Origin: Treponema sp. OMZ 790
GTDB lineage: Bacteria > Spirochaetota > Spirochaetia > Treponematales > Treponemataceae
Reading direction: 5' to 3'
Assembly: GCF_024181285.1 (NCBI RefSeq)
Contig: NZ_CP051201.1
Span: 1,240,001 to 1,304,000 of the forward strand
Length of the DNA stretch: 64,000 nt
Shown: in pieces, positions 49,806-58,158 of the stretch
Numbering within the stretch: position 1 is the stretch's first letter
Layout of the letters: each line of letters starts with the position of its first letter
Notes under the pieces: model-generated
Told to the model about the DNA's origin: nothing
The model's database searches: none
The model's input: the letters and a program-made list of their open reading frames with translations, nothing else
Position numbers and translations under genes: made by a program

Positions 49806-50681
49806 CTAACAATTTTCTGCAATGTATTTTAGATAATCTCCATACTCATTATTATAAGACGAAGATAAATTTAAAAGCTGAGTCTTTGAAATCCATTTTT
49901 GTAAATATGCTATTTCTTCTATACATGAGACATACATTCCCTGCCTCTTCTGAATTGTTGCAATAAAATTTGAGGCTTCTAAAAGACCGTCATAAGTTCC
50001 CGTATCGAGCCATGCCATACCTCGGCCTAGTTTTTCCACTCTCAATTTACCCATATCCAGATAAGCATTATTTACGGATGTAATTTCAATCTCGCCTCTG
50101 GCCGAAGGTTTTACCGATTTTGCAATCTTGATTACTTCATTATCATAAAAATACAAGCCCGGAATTGCATAATTTGATTTTGGATTTTGAGGTTTCTCTT
50201 CGATAGTCAAAACATTTCCTTCATCATCAAAATCAACTACACCGTAAGCTCTTGGATCCTTAACATAATAACCGAAAATTAAGGCTCCGCCGTTGTCTTT
50301 TATGGATAAAACAGCATCCGTCAAGGTACTGCTAAAACCTCGCCCATAAAAGATATTATCGCCCAAAACTAGGGCACAAGAATCGGAACCGATGAATTTT
50401 TCACCGACTATAAAGGCATCAGCAAGACCTCGAGGTCTATCTTGGACGGCATACTCAAACTTCATACCCAGCCAATTGCCGTTACCGAAAAGCTCCTTAA
50501 AAAGCCCTATGTCTCTAGGTGTAGAGATAATTAAGACCTCGCGTATACCGGCAAGCATCATAACCGACAAGGGATAATAAATCATTGGTTTATCATACAT
50601 TGGTAAAATTTGTTTTGAAACAGCCTTGGTAAGCGGATACAAACGGGTTCCTGCACCGCCTGCTAAAATTATAGCTTTCAT
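49806..50681 (-). CDS. rmlA: glucose-1-phosphate thymidylyltransferase
   Basis: The 291-residue enzyme opens MKAIILAGGAGTRLYPLTKA and has VSKQILPMYDKPMIYYPLSV, LVLGDNIFYG and WLDTGTYDGLLEA, all RmlA hallmarks. It makes dTDP-glucose, the substrate of the dehydratase gene 18 nt downstream. Confidence 0.94.
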   Translation of the reverse strand: MKAIILAGGAGTRLYPLTKAVSKQILPMYDKPMIYYPLSVMMLAGIREVLIISTPRDIGLFKELFGNGNWLGMKFEYAVQDRPRGLADAFIVGEKFIGSDSCALVLGDNIFYGRGFSSTLTDAVLSIKDNGGALIFGYYVKDPRAYGVVDFDDEGNVLTIEEKPQNPKSNYAIPGLYFYDNEVIKIAKSVKPSARGEIEITSVNNAYLDMGKLRVEKLGRGMAWLDTGTYDGLLEASNFIATIQKRQGMYVSCIEEIAYLQKWISKTQLLNLSSSYNNEYGDYLKYIAENC

Positions 50682-50730
50682 AAATACCCCCTATCAAAAA
50701 ATTGATGATATAGGAACATATAACACGTTT

Positions 50731-51720
50731 CTACTCGGTATGAAAAACATGATCTTGAACCTTATCAATAAATTCATACCTTACTGTGTTACTTAGACCA
50801 TCAGGCAAGGAAACCGGAGGCTTAAACCCGGTTTTTAAAATATTTACAGAATCAAAAAGAGTATCGGCACAGAATTTTTTTACCCTGATTGAGCTTATCG
50901 ATAACTTTTTTCCTGTTATTTTTGCAAGTAAGTCAAAGCAAAGCCCGCCGAAATAGCCCAACCAATAAGGCCAGTGGAAAATTTTATGATTAGGACTTCC
51001 TAGAATTTTATAAACTTCATTAGTAAGAGAGTTCATATCAAAGTCAGGTTTATCGATATAATTAAATAAGTGTTCACCGCTTCCATTAGCTAAACAAAAC
51101 TCGATAAAAGCTGCCACATTTTCAACATAGGCCATTGATTTTTTATTTTTTCCTTTACCAACAAAGGGAAAAAAACCTGAACTGATTTGCCTTAATAGAT
51201 TGTAAACATTTCCTCTATTCTGCTCTCCGAAAACAACAGTCGGTCTGATTATGGTAAGCGAGTTTCCTTTACCGGTTTCAAGCCATTCACGGTATTTTCC
51301 TTCGGCAAGCCACTTGGTTCTGCCGTAATCATTAAAATAATTTATCTCACCCATTTCATTTGTATTAAGGGGAGCGAAACCATAAACGGCAACGGAGCTT
51401 GTAAAAATAATTTTTTTGATCCCCAACTCAGAGCAAACCTTGCATACATTTTCGGCACCGGCAACATTTACTTCATCATAGAGGCTCTTAGGCTCAACAT
51501 CATCCCTATGTTCTGCCGCCAAATTAATAACACAATCAAAATCGGAAGATAATTCTTTTTTTAAAAAATCAACATCTCTTACATCAGCAAAGACTCTAAA
51601 TTCAGGGTAATACTTACTATCCTGCTTATCGAGAATTTTAATTTTATGACCGGAGAATAAAAGTCTCTTTGTCAATCTTGTTCCTATAAAACCGGAACCG
51701 CCTATTATTGCTATGTGCAT
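50731..51720 (-). CDS. NAD-dependent sugar epimerase/dehydratase (extended SDR)
   Basis: The 329-residue protein starts MHIAIIGGSGFIGTRLTKRL, has the catalytic YGRTKWLAEG (YxxxK) and FTSSVAVYG. This family epimerises or dehydrates nucleotide sugars, for example UDP-GlcNAc or dTDP-4-keto sugars. It lies 50 nt upstream of rmlA and 5 nt after the GT4 gene. Exact substrate unknown. Confidence 0.87.
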   Translation of the reverse strand: MHIAIIGGSGFIGTRLTKRLLFSGHKIKILDKQDSKYYPEFRVFADVRDVDFLKKELSSDFDCVINLAAEHRDDVEPKSLYDEVNVAGAENVCKVCSELGIKKIIFTSSVAVYGFAPLNTNEMGEINYFNDYGRTKWLAEGKYREWLETGKGNSLTIIRPTVVFGEQNRGNVYNLLRQISSGFFPFVGKGKNKKSMAYVENVAAFIEFCLANGSGEHLFNYIDKPDFDMNSLTNEVYKILGSPNHKIFHWPYWLGYFGGLCFDLLAKITGKKLSISSIRVKKFCADTLFDSVNILKTGFKPPVSLPDGLSNTVRYEFIDKVQDHVFHTE

Positions 51721-51725
51721 TTATT

Positions 51726-52796
51726 TTAACCCTTTGCTATTTCTTTGTATAAATTACGATAATTTTTCCACATAATATCTAAAGTAAAAAAATTCGAAAA
51801 CTTCTCAAATGAAGCTCTTTCCATTTTAGACTTCTTTTCATTATCTTGCAAGATATTACTTATTGCCTTAACGGCATCTTCATCAGTTTCAATCAATAAT
51901 CCGTTTGTATTATCTACAAGCTCAGGAATTCCGCCAACATTAGATGCAACAATAGCTTTTTTTTGAGCCATAGCTTCAATAATAGTCATTGGAAGACCTT
52001 CATAGTTGCTAAATAAGACAAAAAGATCACAGTACGGCAAAAGGCCTGATGCATTAGGACAATCTCCAAGCAATAAAACATTGGAAGGGATTGAAAACTC
52101 TTTTTTTATCTCTTCCATCGATTTTTCGGCAGAACCGCCTGCCCAAACAAAAAGATAATCCTTCATGGCAGGATCTGAAGCAACAGATAAAAAGCTTTGA
52201 AACTTTTTTGGATATGCGATACGAGCAATGGTTATAATGACTTTTTTATATTTTACACTACCAAAGTTAAAATTTGGTATTTTTTTTGGAATTCTGATAC
52301 CGTTATGAATTGTCAAAACCTTAAATTTAATTTTTTCATTATATAAATTCCTTTGATCATACTTAGACACCGAAACTATAGCGCCACATAATCTTTGCAA
52401 TAATCGCTCTAAAGGTAAAAAAAATCTATGGTGTAACCGTATAGAGTCAAATCCATGAACAGTATAAACTATATTTTTTCTATATTTTCTCCCTGCAAGA
52501 CGACCAAGAACACCAGCCTTACTGGAATGAAGATGAATGATATCCGGAGAAAATTTATTAATTACATTCTTTAACTCAAAATAACATTTAAAATCAGGTA
52601 AAAACCTAATAGGTTTTACCATATTTTTTATTTTAAACTTGATAACAGAAGAAGATAAATTATCCCAAAGATACCCATCTTCCATTGAAGCTACAGCAAC
52701 GGTATTTCCTTCACTAGACGTCATATTTGCCAACGAAATACATACGGTTTGAGCTCCGCCGAGTTCTGTATTGGTAATTATGTGTAAGATTTTCAT
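51726..52796 (-). CDS. glycosyltransferase family 4
   Basis: The 356-residue GT-B enzyme has the N-terminal GG motif TNTELGGAQTVCISLA, HLHSSKAGVLGRLAGRKY, the GT4 core VITIARIAYPKKFQSFLSVA, and the donor-site FSNYEGLPMTIIEAMA (E-x7-E). It uses a nucleotide sugar to extend the surface glycan from the cytosolic side. ATG with no strong Shine-Dalgarno; it follows the GT32-like gene by 8 nt. Confidence 0.9.
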   Translation of the reverse strand: MKILHIITNTELGGAQTVCISLANMTSSEGNTVAVASMEDGYLWDNLSSSVIKFKIKNMVKPIRFLPDFKCYFELKNVINKFSPDIIHLHSSKAGVLGRLAGRKYRKNIVYTVHGFDSIRLHHRFFLPLERLLQRLCGAIVSVSKYDQRNLYNEKIKFKVLTIHNGIRIPKKIPNFNFGSVKYKKVIITIARIAYPKKFQSFLSVASDPAMKDYLFVWAGGSAEKSMEEIKKEFSIPSNVLLLGDCPNASGLLPYCDLFVLFSNYEGLPMTIIEAMAQKKAIVASNVGGIPELVDNTNGLLIETDEDAVKAISNILQDNEKKSKMERASFEKFSNFFTLDIMWKNYRNLYKEIAKG

Positions 52797-52804
52797 GGTT
52801 ACAT

Positions 52805-53629
52805 CTATTTATTTTTTTTATATCTAATAAATCTATTAAAAAATCCAAATACGCCTACTTCTTGAATAATACATACTATATGCAATGGAGCAAAAATAAT
52901 ATGTGTCAGTATACTACCAATTTTAGGAATAAAATATTGACAGTATCTTATATATTTTTTTCTTAAAGGAGGTGTCCAACTAGCATCAAAATGATGAATC
53001 GTATGTGTATTAGAAGTAATCGTAATTTTACCGGTTCTGGCATCCTTAGGATTAAAATAATCAGGAGTGTATATGTGAATATTTTTAACTATTTGAATAT
53101 TATTCTTTTTAGTTAATCCATATTGCCTTAGTATATCCGTCACACGTATCACTACAGTAGTAAGATCCATTTTACCATTTGGTTTTATAAAAAAAGATTT
53201 TCGATAGGATTCTAATATTTCAAAATATAAAGGTTCGTTAGGAGGAGCAGCTATACCCAATCCACTTGCTACATCACCTATTTTTTCCATGCCAAAAAAA
53301 GCTCCGGTTTCAATAATTTTATCAATGGGTTTAATAATTTCAACATCAGTATCAAAATAAATTCCGCCATAAGTATATAAAATATCGAATCTAGCATAAT
53401 CACTTACAAAAGCATACTTTTTTGCTTGATAAGCTTGAGCCGTATACGGTATTTTATTTACATCATAATTATCTTCATTCCATTCTCTAATCTCATATTC
53501 TGGACAGAATTTTTTCCATGATTCAATACACTTGAGAGCCGTTTCAGGTAAGGGGTTCCCTCCAAACCAGCAATAATGAATTACCTTTGGAATCATTTTA
53601 TCTATCCGCTTTTCCTGTAAATAATTCAT
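52805..53629 (-). CDS. GT32-like glycosyltransferase (capsular polysaccharide type)
   Basis: The 274-residue protein has the family signature IPKVIHYCWFGGNPLPE, YKKFCPEYEIREWNEDNYDV-like, AFVSDYARFDILYTYGGIYFDTDVEI with the DTD donor-binding motif (DxD). ATG chosen because AGGAG lies 5 nt upstream; later and earlier in-frame ATGs lack this. It begins just 8 nt after the YidC-sulfatase gene. Confidence 0.85.
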   Translation of the reverse strand: MNYLQEKRIDKMIPKVIHYCWFGGNPLPETALKCIESWKKFCPEYEIREWNEDNYDVNKIPYTAQAYQAKKYAFVSDYARFDILYTYGGIYFDTDVEIIKPIDKIIETGAFFGMEKIGDVASGLGIAAPPNEPLYFEILESYRKSFFIKPNGKMDLTTVVIRVTDILRQYGLTKKNNIQIVKNIHIYTPDYFNPKDARTGKITITSNTHTIHHFDASWTPPLRKKYIRYCQYFIPKIGSILTHIIFAPLHIVCIIQEVGVFGFFNRFIRYKKNK

Positions 53630-53637
53630 TTCAACTC

Positions 53638-56331
53638 CTAATGGCTCCAATTTTTAGGTTCATATACATTATCTTTAACAAAAGCCCAATCATGCTCAGA
53701 AACTTTAAACTTAGTCATCTCAAGCTCCTTATCAGCCTGCCAGCCTCCGCCTATCATAATCTTTGCAGGGCTTTTAAGTTGGCTATCCTTAAAAAGCATT
53801 CCTGTAAAAGGATTTTTTTGTAATTTTTCATCCAAGTCTTTAACCGTTAAAAACGGAATATCGGCCAAGGTCATAAAAGTATTATCTATCCTAAGATTGC
53901 CATCAGAGTTAAAATCCTTCATCATCATAAGCGGAATCAGTTCTTCAGGTCTAAAACCCGTACCGGTAAAATCTTTTAAAAAACTCATATCCCTAGTCTT
54001 CATAGAATATCTACCGTGATCACCCACAATTATTATACGACTGTTATCATAGCAATCATTTTCTTTTAAAAACCTAAAAAACTTTGCACACTCTTCATGG
54101 GCTAAATAATTTGCATAAAAATGCTCAGCCGTATATTCGTTTAAACAATAATTATCGGCTAAAGGAATTAGAAATTCCAGTCCTAATATTTTAATATCGG
54201 ATTGTTTAGGAGGTTCATGTGTTATATTGTTTACAATTATATTAATGCAATTTTTATCTTCGACAAATTCAACTTCTTCCTCTATATTTTGAAGAGCAGA
54301 ATAAGAATCGATAAAAGGCATTTTAATATATTGCGGTAACATAGCATTTGCATAATTACCTCGGGAATAAAAAACTCTTCTTATTTCCGAAGGAAAAATT
54401 CTAAAAAAAGAAAAATATAACATATCACGGCGTACACCGGATAGACTTGCATTATTCTGCGAAAATTTTAAGTTTTTTAATAACCGCTGACTATATTTTC
54501 CCGGATAGTCAATATTTTGTGCAATCATATCATATTTATCAAAAACAGATAAATCCGGCTCCCAAGAATAATTAAGCCAAGGAGGATCAGTAAAGCTGAC
54601 ATTCCAACCATTTTCACTAAAAAGCTTAGGGAGTACACTTAAAGCTTCATTATGCTTATCAACCAGCAATTCCGAATAGCGTTTATTGAGATTATCGGGT
54701 GTATATTCATATCCGCCGAATAATGAAGGTGTACTCATATTTGTACTGATACCGAATGCGATGGTATTTTTAAACAAAGTAAATCCAGTATATTCTTTTT
54801 TTACAAAGTCATTATTTTCAAAAACTGGATCAATAAAAAAATTCATTGAACGGTCAAGCATAAGGATAAAAATATTTTTTCCGGTTTTAGATATTCGATA
54901 GGGTTTCTTTTCAATATTATCATACGCTATATAATTTAGAGTACGATTATATTCTTTATGAATAGTTATAAACGAAAAACTTACTACAATTAAAAAGCTT
55001 ATAATAATTATCGTTAATATTGGTATTAAAAATTTTACAAATCTTGAATATATAAAATAGATTACAATAATGCCTACTACACATAAAGACAGTATATTCA
55101 ATATAAAGTATGTGACACTATGATATAACCTATCGACATCTTCAAAAACAAGAAAGTGATTTATATCCCCATAATTACCTGTAAAAATAAAAGCATTTAT
55201 TAATGCTCCGAACAAAGCAAAAATTGCTATATGTAAAAAATACTGTTGAACTTTTCTTGAAAAGAGTTTATATAAACATATAAGCCAAAATAATATTCCT
55301 ACACTTTGTATAACCGTATAATAAAGGATCCCTAAGGGATTTGTAAAATTATCAAAATTAGCAAATTCTTGAGGAGAAGTGGCAATCGTTGTAGAGGGAA
55401 TAACAAGTCCAACAAAAATAAGAAAAGCAGAAACAGCCGATAAAAAAATATAAAATCTTTTTTTATCATTATCAAAAATAGATATCTTTTGTTTACTTTC
55501 AAAATATAAAAACAATCTTTTTACAAAGGGAAATATCAAAAGAAGAACTGTAAAACCAACAGATATAAATATAGGTTTTCTCTTACCGGCACTCAAAGCA
55601 ATTACTATAGTTAAAACTACTGCAACTACAGCCGCAATAATAAACCAAGTTTTTGCACTCAATCTTACCCTATAAAAAATATTTTTAAATAATGAAAAAA
55701 GATTATTTAGCGTCCAGTACAAAACCAATCCCGATGGTGAATCATATAGTAATATCAAAAATAAAAAAGCAGTCACATACAGGGTAAGCTTATCTTTTAA
55801 CTCCAATCCTCTTGTATACACGGCAGAGGCAGCAAGATTTATTACCGTCATTAATATAGGCAAAAGATTCAATGAAACAGCACCTACATTAACCAATTTA
55901 TCAGGAGAACCTAAATCATTTAAAAATAAAAAAGAAGATTCTTTTAATGCAGGCAGCTCCGATAAAAGTTGATATGCTGCTATAAAAAAGGGGATCTGTA
56001 TAAATAGGGCAAAAAGACTCCTTAGTGCATACAAGGGATGATAACTATTTTGTCTATAATATGCTGACAATATCATGTACTGCTCATCACCTTTAAACAC
56101 AGACTTGATATCCTTTACCTTAGGTTTCATTCTTTTTTGAATAAACCGCTCTTTTTCCTGCCACTTTTCAGCTACATTATAAATCGGCAAAGTTATTAAA
56201 TTTATTCCTAAACTTAAAATAATTATTGATAACCCTATGTAATCTTGCGTTATATTATTTGCTATAAATAATATAAACTCTACAAACATATATACTGGAT
56301 AAATAAAAATTGTATACAAAAAATTCAGCAT
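53638..56331 (-). CDS. YidC-like domain fused to sulfatase/phosphotransferase domain, protein A
   Basis: The 897-residue protein starts with a YidC/Oxa1-type region (about residues 1-225: LSIIILSLGINLITLPIY; KERFIQKRMKPKVKDIKSVF; LIQIPFFIAAYQ-like; DSPSGLVLYWTLNN), continues with further membrane spans to about residue 455, and ends in an alkaline-phosphatase-superfamily domain. Asp493 (FILMLDRS), candidate nucleophile Thr530 in TNMSTPSLFGG (same spacing as TxxSVPxxF of EptA/MCR) and IIVGDHGRYS are metal or catalytic residues. The groove Arg of YidC is Asn44 here. It may transfer a phospho-group such as phosphoglycerol to the surface glycan; this is inferred. The ATG overlaps the previous gene by 7 nt. 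Confidence 0.8.
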   Translation of the reverse strand: MLNFLYTIFIYPVYMFVEFILFIANNITQDYIGLSIIILSLGINLITLPIYNVAEKWQEKERFIQKRMKPKVKDIKSVFKGDEQYMILSAYYRQNSYHPLYALRSLFALFIQIPFFIAAYQLLSELPALKESSFLFLNDLGSPDKLVNVGAVSLNLLPILMTVINLAASAVYTRGLELKDKLTLYVTAFLFLILLYDSPSGLVLYWTLNNLFSLFKNIFYRVRLSAKTWFIIAAVVAVVLTIVIALSAGKRKPIFISVGFTVLLLIFPFVKRLFLYFESKQKISIFDNDKKRFYIFLSAVSAFLIFVGLVIPSTTIATSPQEFANFDNFTNPLGILYYTVIQSVGILFWLICLYKLFSRKVQQYFLHIAIFALFGALINAFIFTGNYGDINHFLVFEDVDRLYHSVTYFILNILSLCVVGIIVIYFIYSRFVKFLIPILTIIIISFLIVVSFSFITIHKEYNRTLNYIAYDNIEKKPYRISKTGKNIFILMLDRSMNFFIDPVFENNDFVKKEYTGFTLFKNTIAFGISTNMSTPSLFGGYEYTPDNLNKRYSELLVDKHNEALSVLPKLFSENGWNVSFTDPPWLNYSWEPDLSVFDKYDMIAQNIDYPGKYSQRLLKNLKFSQNNASLSGVRRDMLYFSFFRIFPSEIRRVFYSRGNYANAMLPQYIKMPFIDSYSALQNIEEEVEFVEDKNCINIIVNNITHEPPKQSDIKILGLEFLIPLADNYCLNEYTAEHFYANYLAHEECAKFFRFLKENDCYDNSRIIIVGDHGRYSMKTRDMSFLKDFTGTGFRPEELIPLMMMKDFNSDGNLRIDNTFMTLADIPFLTVKDLDEKLQKNPFTGMLFKDSQLKSPAKIMIGGGWQADKELEMTKFKVSEHDWAFVKDNVYEPKNWSH

Positions 56332-57542
56332 GTTTTTTTAAGCTCCATTAAAAATTCATACGCCTTTTCTCCTGCGAGTCCTCTATTTTGCCATGCAGTA
56401 TCTTTAGCTTTTAATCTGTTTTCTTTTAAGGCAGAGCTTTCACAAGTTTCCTGAATAATTTTTTTTATATCGCTGAAGTCTGTAGATTTTAACTCCCGTC
56501 CTATATCTTTTAGTACGGAAAACTTCCACGGAAGCTCTTTTAAATCTCCTGAATCATAAGGCCGATGATCAAATTCGTTATTACAGTATAAGAATGGTTT
56601 ATCAAATAAAAAGGAATAATCAAATATAACGCTCGAAAAATCGGAAATCATTATATCGGCTTTTGAAAGAGAGGCAATATTTTCAGGTTCATAATCCCAA
56701 GAAAGGTTATCATTTATTTTGTATTTTTCTTCTAATTTTTTTAGCATGCCGGCCTCGGTAGTCTTACTTTGAGGATGGGGACGCACAATAATATTCCAGC
56801 CGGTTTCTACAAGAGGAGTAAGAAGTTTTTCTCCATACTTGGAAAGAATACCGTTCGTCCCCCATGAAGGTGCTATCAAAACGGTAAAACCCTCATTTTT
56901 TTGAGGCAAGTTCTTTAATTTTTCATTAAGCACATCCAAGTAAGGACAGCCTACTACACATAGTTCTTTTTTATTTATACCTCGCAAATCTTCAAGCTCT
57001 CTTATTCCCTGCATCTGATACTCGCCTGATAAAAGAACCGAATCAAAGTAATCGAGACCGAAGAGTCTGTAACTTGTAGCATCATCAAGGGCATGAAGAA
57101 TATGGCTGTAATGCTTTACTTTTTTAGATCTCTTTAATTGATATACATCCAATCCCGGCGTAGTCATTAAACAGATATCAGCCTCTAACATATTAAGGCG
57201 GGCAAAGGCCTTATTCCCTTTTCCTATATACTCAGGTTTTATATATTCGTAATTCTGCAAAAAAACAGGATCATCTTCAGATGAGGTGTAAAAAATCACC
57301 TTTACCTTATTCTTTTCAAATTCATTACATATAGGAGCAAATACATTCCAATACTGTTTGCCCTCAGAGTAAAAAACAAAACCAGTTTTACTTTCGTTAA
57401 ATTTTGTTTTATCCTTATAGATTAAAACTTTTAATCTTATTATAGCCGTTTTTGTCAAAAAATATAGAGTTGTAATTAGTCCTATTACAATAGAAAAAAG
57501 AATACTACCCGTGCCCGGATCAATATATAACAATGGAAGCAT
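56325..57542 (-). CDS. CDP-glycerol glycerophosphotransferase-like protein
   Basis: The 405-residue protein has an N-terminal hydrophobic span (SILFSIVIGLITTLYFLTK) and a TagB/TagF-type GT-B domain: HYSHILHALDDATSYRLFGL, VLIAPSWGTNGILSKYG, IIVRPHPQS and ISDFSSVIFDYSFLFDKPFL, the typical C-terminal motif. Family members use CDP-glycerol to add glycerol-phosphate to wall or lipid glycans. In a spirochaete without teichoic acid in the Gram-positive sense, a role in the outer-sheath lipid or polysaccharide is plausible. It overlaps the YidC-sulfatase A gene, so both are made together. Confidence 0.85.
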   Translation of the reverse strand: MLPLLYIDPGTGSILFSIVIGLITTLYFLTKTAIIRLKVLIYKDKTKFNESKTGFVFYSEGKQYWNVFAPICNEFEKNKVKVIFYTSSEDDPVFLQNYEYIKPEYIGKGNKAFARLNMLEADICLMTTPGLDVYQLKRSKKVKHYSHILHALDDATSYRLFGLDYFDSVLLSGEYQMQGIRELEDLRGINKKELCVVGCPYLDVLNEKLKNLPQKNEGFTVLIAPSWGTNGILSKYGEKLLTPLVETGWNIIVRPHPQSKTTEAGMLKKLEEKYKINDNLSWDYEPENIASLSKADIMISDFSSVIFDYSFLFDKPFLYCNNEFDHRPYDSGDLKELPWKFSVLKDIGRELKSTDFSDIKKIIQETCESSALKENRLKAKDTAWQNRGLAGEKAYEFLMELKKTC

Positions 57543-57554
57543 AATAAAATTCTC

Positions 57555-58129
57555 CTATTCCTTATTAAAATTTGTTTTACTCCAATTATTAGGATCGTAG
57601 ACATTATCTTTAACAAAGGCCCACTTACCCTCAGAGTCTTTAAATTTCGTCATTTCAAGCTGATAATAAGCCTGCCAATCACCGCCTGTCATAATCTTTG
57701 CAGGACTTTTACATTGACTATCTTTAAAAAATATTCCTGTAAAAGGATTTTTTTGTAATTTTTCATCTAAACCTTTAACTGTCAAAAAAGGAATATCCGC
57801 TAAGGTCATAAAACTATTATTTACTCTAAGTTCTCCTTTCATGTTAAAGTCTTTTATCATTAGTAAAGGGATAAAATATGATATAGATTCAAAATCCGAT
57901 TTATCAAAATCTTTTAAAAAGTCCATAAATATTGTTTGTATTGAATGTTTCCCATGATCACCGGCAATTATTATACGACTGTTATCATAGCAATCATTTT
58001 CTTTTAAAAAACTAAAAAACTTTGCACATTCTTCATGGGCTAAATAATTTGCATAAAAATGTTCAGAAGTATATTCATTACGAACATGTATACAGGATAG
58101 ATAAAAATTGTATACAAAAAATCCAGCAT
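57555..58129 (-). pseudogene. internally deleted third YidC-sulfatase gene
   Basis: The minus strand begins with ATG and encodes MLDFLYTIFIYPVYMFV, the N terminus of protein A, then jumps within one codon into NEYTSEHFYANYLAHEECAK, the sulfatase C terminus, in another reading frame. About 740 internal codons are missing. The C-terminal part is open to the normal end (DEKLQKNPFTGIFFKDSQ; WAFVKDNVYDPNNWSK) and is nearly the same as in A. A 123-codon frame starting at 57926 could still be read but lacks the active site. Confidence 0.8.
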
Positions 58130-58158
58130 ATTATCCAACCATCACAATTTAATAGAAT

